DNA from: Candidatus Kapaibacterium sp.
GTDB taxonomy: Bacteria > Bacteroidota > Ignavibacteria > Kapaibacteriales > UBA4661
Assembly: GCA_025363605.1 (NCBI GenBank)
Contig: JANYDO010000190.1
Coordinates: forward strand, 1-34,591
DNA: 34,591 nt
Reading direction: 5' to 3'
The translations under genes and the position numbers were made by a program. Below are positions 31,554 to 34,591 of the stretch, piece by piece (position 1 is the stretch's first letter; every line of letters begins with the position of its first letter). The notes under the pieces were generated by a model. That model searched no databases, was not told the DNA's origin, and saw nothing but the letters and a program-made list of their open reading frames with translations.

Positions 31554-32609
31554 ATGAAACACCGCATCAATACTTATTTTTTAGCATTTGTTATCGTCAT
31601 CATAGCGCTGAGTTCCGCAACAAGTCTCTACGCTCAAATCCGCATTAAAGCCGTCGGTGATGTGCTGCTTGGCTCATACACACCGCAAACGTTTATCCCG
31701 CCACAGAACGGACAAATTTTCGTGGACTCCATTGGTGCATATTTGCGGGGCGCAGACATTACCTTCGGCAATTTTGAAGCTGCTTTCGTGCGCGAGGGGA
31801 TGAAACCGCAAAAGTGCGCAGAGGCTTCGCGGCGAAGAGGCGTATGCTTCGAGTTTGGCGTGCCGCTCACACTCGCGCCAACGCTTAAAAATCTGGGCTT
31901 TACGGTGATGAGTGTAGACAACAACCATGCTGACGATTACGGCGCAGAAGGCGCGGAACTAACCAAACAAACCCTCCGTGAACAAGGCGTACTTCCTGCT
32001 CCCAAGCGTAGTTTTGCGGAATTGTCGGTCAAAGGAAAACGTTGTGCTATTGCTGCCTTCGGCTTTTCGGAGACCTCGCATAATATCTCCGACATAGACA
32101 ACGCCCAAAACGTCATCCGCGATCTCAAAAAGCGCTTCGACCGTGTTATTGTCTCGTTCCACGGTGGAGCTGAGGGCAAAGGCGCGATGCACGTCCAGAA
32201 CAAAACCGAAATATTTGTCGGTGAAAATAGAGGTAATTCCATTCGTTTCGCCCATGCAGCCATTGATGCGGGTGCAGATATGGTCATCGGGCATGGTCCG
32301 CACGTGCTTCGCGCATTGGAACTCTACAACGACCATCTTATTGCCTACTCGCTCGGCAATTTTCTCACCTACGGCAACATCAATGTCAAGGGCGTAAGCG
32401 GCGTTACGTGCGTTCTGGAAGCAAGTATTGACGAGACTTCCGGTAAATTTCTGAGTGGGAAAATTGTGCCTGTGGTACAGCTTGCGCCCGGTGTCCCCGT
32501 TCTTGACACCGAAAAGCAAGCGATAAGCCTCCTCCGAGAACTCACCCAAGCCGATATGCCCCAAACATCGCTTATTATCGAAGCGGACGGCACATTGAAG
32601 AAAAAATAA
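31554..32609 (+). CDS. CapA-family (PGA_cap) secreted metallophosphatase-like protein
   Basis: The 351-aa protein has a signal peptide (YFLAFVIVIIALSSATSLYAQ) and a domain of the CapA/poly-gamma-glutamate synthesis family, a metallophosphatase-like fold. Its motifs are AVGDVLLGSY, FGNFEAAFV, SVDNNHADDYG, VSFHGGAEG and GHGPHVLRALELYNDHLIAYSLGNF. Metal-binding Asp, Asn and His residues appear intact. Such proteins are linked to poly-gamma-glutamate or capsule metabolism, but their true reaction is often unproven. The track start at 31497 (TTG) is less likely than the ATG at 31554, which gives a clean signal peptide. The gene ends 24 bp before the GT4-deacetylase fusion, so the two are probably co-transcribed. 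Confidence 0.9.
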   Translation: MKHRINTYFLAFVIVIIALSSATSLYAQIRIKAVGDVLLGSYTPQTFIPPQNGQIFVDSIGAYLRGADITFGNFEAAFVREGMKPQKCAEASRRRGVCFEFGVPLTLAPTLKNLGFTVMSVDNNHADDYGAEGAELTKQTLREQGVLPAPKRSFAELSVKGKRCAIAAFGFSETSHNISDIDNAQNVIRDLKKRFDRVIVSFHGGAEGKGAMHVQNKTEIFVGENRGNSIRFAHAAIDAGADMVIGHGPHVLRALELYNDHLIAYSLGNFLTYGNINVKGVSGVTCVLEASIDETSGKFLSGKIVPVVQLAPGVPVLDTEKQAISLLRELTQADMPQTSLIIEADGTLKKK

Positions 32610-32633
32610 TTGTCATTGAAGAGGGAAACTCAC

Positions 32634-34427
32634 GTGAATATTCTCATGGCGCTTTCACAACTCGAAGTTACCGGTGCAGAAGTCTATGCAACGGCGCTTG
32701 CAGACAGGCTTTATGCATTGGGTCATCGGGTATTCATCGTTTCGGACACGCTTACCAAATCTACGCAAGCTGATTTTACACCGCTTCCCTTCAATAAACG
32801 TGGTTTTCGGCAGCGCGTGAGGAACATCCGATTTCTGGTGCGCTTTGTGCGCGAACACCGTGTGCAGGTGATTCATGCGCACTCGCGGGCTGCGGGGTGG
32901 TGCGCGTATTTTGCGGCTTGGTGGTGCGGCATTCCGCTTGTCACGACGGTTCACGGGCGGCAACCGACGCATTTCTCCCGCAAACTCGTGAAAGCATTTG
33001 GCGATAAGGTGCTGCCTGTCTGCGAGGCAATTCGTGAGAACCTTGTGCAGGAGCTTGGTGTAAACGCTCGGTCGGTCGAAGTAGTACGCAACGGCGTGGA
33101 CAAACCGCGCGTTTTAGAGGTTGTTGTGGAAAAACTACGCACTTCAAAGCCGCTTATTACCTTGCTCGGCAGACTTTCCAAAGAAAAAGGCGACCTTGCC
33201 TATCGTCTTGTGCAAGAAATTGTGCCGCTTCTGGGTGAAGGGGCGCAGTTGCGCGTGGTGGGCGGTGATAAAAACGGCATTCCCGCTCGGTTCGATGCCT
33301 TTCGTCCAACGGTAGAGTTTACGGGCTATGTAGATAATGTGGCGGATTATCTCGCTGCGTCCGATGTCGTTATTGGCGCGGGACGCTCGGCAATCGAAGC
33401 ACTGTTGCTCGAAAAGCCCGTTATTGCGGTTGGGGAAGCACGTTTGCACGGGCTTATTACGCCGGAAACGCTTGACGGAGCGCTCCGAACCAATTTTGGC
33501 GATATTGATGCCGGCAAACATTTTGCATGGGAAACATTACCATCAAGCCTGAATGCCGCATTGAAACAGGCGCAGGACAAAAGTAACAGTGCTGCAATAG
33601 TCCGAAAGCGTGTTGCAGAGGAGTTCAACATGGAGCATCTTGTAAGCCGCATGGATGCTATTTATCAGCAAGCATGGTCGGAAAAGCGCCGTTACGAAGT
33701 GCCGATACTGACCTATCACCGCATTGTGCAAAGTAAGGAAGAAGGCGGCTCGCTGCCAATTTGGGTGACGGCGGCGCAATTTGAGGAACACTTGCAGATA
33801 TTGAAAGAAGAAGGTTTTACGACGCTTACTCTGAGCGACCTTGCCTCAATGCCAACACTCGCAAACCGCTTCCGTCCTGAGCGGAAACCGATTTTGCTCA
33901 CGTTTGATGATGGCTACGAGGACAATTACACACTTCTTTTTCCGCTTTTGCAGCGCTACGGCTTCACGGCAACGATTTTCCTTGTTGCGGGTATGAAACA
34001 GAATCTTTGGGATAAGGATTCACCGGACTTTGCGCCCACATCACTTCTGACAGTCGCACAAATTCTCGAAATGCAGCGCTACGGTATAGATTTCGGTTCG
34101 CACTCCATGACGCATCCACGCCTAGGCGCGATACCGCTTGCGGCGGCGGCAGAAGAAATAGGGTTTTCTAAGCGAGCCTTAGAGGAGCGCTTGGGGCGTT
34201 CGGTCAATAGTTTTTGTTATCCTTACGGTTCGCTGAGTGCAGATGTGAAGCGACTTGTGGGAGAATCGGGCTACAAATTTGGTATTGCGTCCGACTCCGG
34301 TTCGCTCTTTTTGCATGAAGACCCTCTGGAAGTGCGGCGAATAGGCGTGTTTCCGAATACAACGGCAGCACGGTTTCGGCGGAAAATTACGGGCAAGTAT
34401 GTGTTTCGCGGTAAGAAGTCGCACTGA
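32634..34427 (+). CDS. Fused GT4 glycosyltransferase - polysaccharide deacetylase
   Basis: This 597-aa protein joins two enzymes usually encoded separately. Residues ~1-345 form a GT-B glycosyltransferase: start NILMALSQLEVTGAEVYAT, VIHAHSRAAGW, LITLLGRLSKEKG and the donor site AASDVVIGAGRSAIEALLLEKPVIA. Residues ~352-590 form a NodB-type deacetylase: ILTYHRIV, TFDDGYEDNY (Asp 425/426 zinc site), HSMTHP (His 490 and 494) and FCYPYGS. It has no signal peptide, so both activities would act in the cytoplasm unless the domain is moved. The TTG at 32610 in the track is replaced by the GTG at 32634, which follows GAGGG by 7-8 nt. A role in lipid- or polysaccharide-sugar addition and removal of an acetyl group is inferred. 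Confidence 0.9.
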   Translation: MNILMALSQLEVTGAEVYATALADRLYALGHRVFIVSDTLTKSTQADFTPLPFNKRGFRQRVRNIRFLVRFVREHRVQVIHAHSRAAGWCAYFAAWWCGIPLVTTVHGRQPTHFSRKLVKAFGDKVLPVCEAIRENLVQELGVNARSVEVVRNGVDKPRVLEVVVEKLRTSKPLITLLGRLSKEKGDLAYRLVQEIVPLLGEGAQLRVVGGDKNGIPARFDAFRPTVEFTGYVDNVADYLAASDVVIGAGRSAIEALLLEKPVIAVGEARLHGLITPETLDGALRTNFGDIDAGKHFAWETLPSSLNAALKQAQDKSNSAAIVRKRVAEEFNMEHLVSRMDAIYQQAWSEKRRYEVPILTYHRIVQSKEEGGSLPIWVTAAQFEEHLQILKEEGFTTLTLSDLASMPTLANRFRPERKPILLTFDDGYEDNYTLLFPLLQRYGFTATIFLVAGMKQNLWDKDSPDFAPTSLLTVAQILEMQRYGIDFGSHSMTHPRLGAIPLAAAAEEIGFSKRALEERLGRSVNSFCYPYGSLSADVKRLVGESGYKFGIASDSGSLFLHEDPLEVRRIGVFPNTTAARFRRKITGKYVFRGKKSH

Positions 34428-34432
34428 TTTTT

Positions 34433-34591
34433 TTACCAGGTATGCCGTAAAGCCCCTGCCTTCAGGCATGGGGACATAAGGCATTTCGTCGCAGCCTGAG
34501 CGGTCACGGTCTGCGCTGCTTTGAGCGCAGGGCGCGGCGCGATATAGCGCGACGAAGTTCTTTTGGTGGTCAGTAGTAGAATGTGTATTTT
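34433..34591 (-). mobile_element. Putative end of an IS200/IS605-type (TnpB) element, truncated by the window edge
   Basis: On the minus strand a frame is open from the window edge to a TAA at 34435-34433 (52 codons), ending LKAGALRHTW. Overlapping this end is the hairpin CCCCTGCC-TTCA-GGCATGGGG (34453-34473), the shape typical of IS200/IS605 element ends. Ahead of it, TTCGTCGC/GCGACGAA brackets two more stems (CTGCGCT/AGCGCAG and a GCGC pair), as would be expected for an omega-RNA overlapping the 3' end of tnpB. The catalytic part of the gene lies outside the window. No DxN motif is seen in the visible tail, so the assignment is tentative. Confidence 0.38.

Noticed and set aside
1-34591. CRISPR array
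   Set aside because: No run of equal-length direct repeats with unique spacers was seen. The only dense repeats are coding (TIG, Gly-Asn, Ala-Pro) or short intergenic ones.

Overview
The window looks like chromosomal DNA of a member of the Bacteroidota/Chlorobiota (FCB) assemblage, possibly a Kapabacteria- or Ignavibacteria-like lineage; this placement is inferred. Three signs point there. (1) Two very large secreted proteins end in type IX secretion (T9SS)-type C-terminal sorting domains. (2) Several starts are preceded by the Bacteroidota-type promoter TTTG/TTG - about 19-23 nt - TAnnTTTG (before nuoD, the S41 protease and rpmH). (3) Signal peptides, a quinone-linked NuoD and mixed Shine-Dalgarno use fit such a genome. 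Base composition is close to balanced throughout, apart from the more AT-rich left edge.

Layout. 1-1357: the 3' end of a type IIG-like restriction-modification enzyme overlaps a DUF3800 gene, the edge of a defence locus that runs off the left side. 1358-1669: a non-coding stretch with a 115-bp MITE-like element and terminators. 1670-3936 (minus): a 116-aa unknown protein and an orphan 2-oxoacid dehydrogenase E2 with two lipoyl domains. 4210-8898 (minus): a 1562-aa secreted zinc metalloprotease with five TIG repeats, four copies of a second repeat and a T9SS tail. 9184-11562 (plus): an orphan nuoD and a ring-cleaving dioxygenase. 11575-15039 (minus): polyprenyl sugar-phosphate transferase, SDR-like protein and GT4 glycosyltransferase. 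15200-16864 (plus): rimM and an MDR oxidoreductase. 16899-20375 (minus): malQ, a soluble receiver-histidine kinase and hisA. 20582-23617 (minus): an IgGFc-binding-domain protein with a T9SS tail. 23931-25535 (plus): an S41 processing protease. 25732-28796 (plus): the conserved rpmH-rnpA-yidD-yidC cluster. 28921-34427 (plus): a dihydroorotate-dehydrogenase-like enzyme, a CrtW-type carotenoid ketolase, an FMN reductase, a CapA-like protein and a fused glycosyltransferase/polysaccharide deacetylase. The right edge (34433-34591) looks like the end of an IS200/IS605-type (TnpB) element on the minus strand.

How the genes fit together. Most are housekeeping or stand-alone metabolic genes. Functions that normally sit in operons (nuoD, hisA, rimM, E2) are scattered singly, so this genome has dispersed operons. 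Two surface-polysaccharide groups (11575-15039 and 31554-34427) and two T9SS cargo proteins point to an elaborate cell surface. I do not see a complete undescribed system. The best leads are the truncated RM-DUF3800 pair, the repeat module of the metalloprotease, the MITE, the GT4-deacetylase fusion and the putative TnpB-element end.
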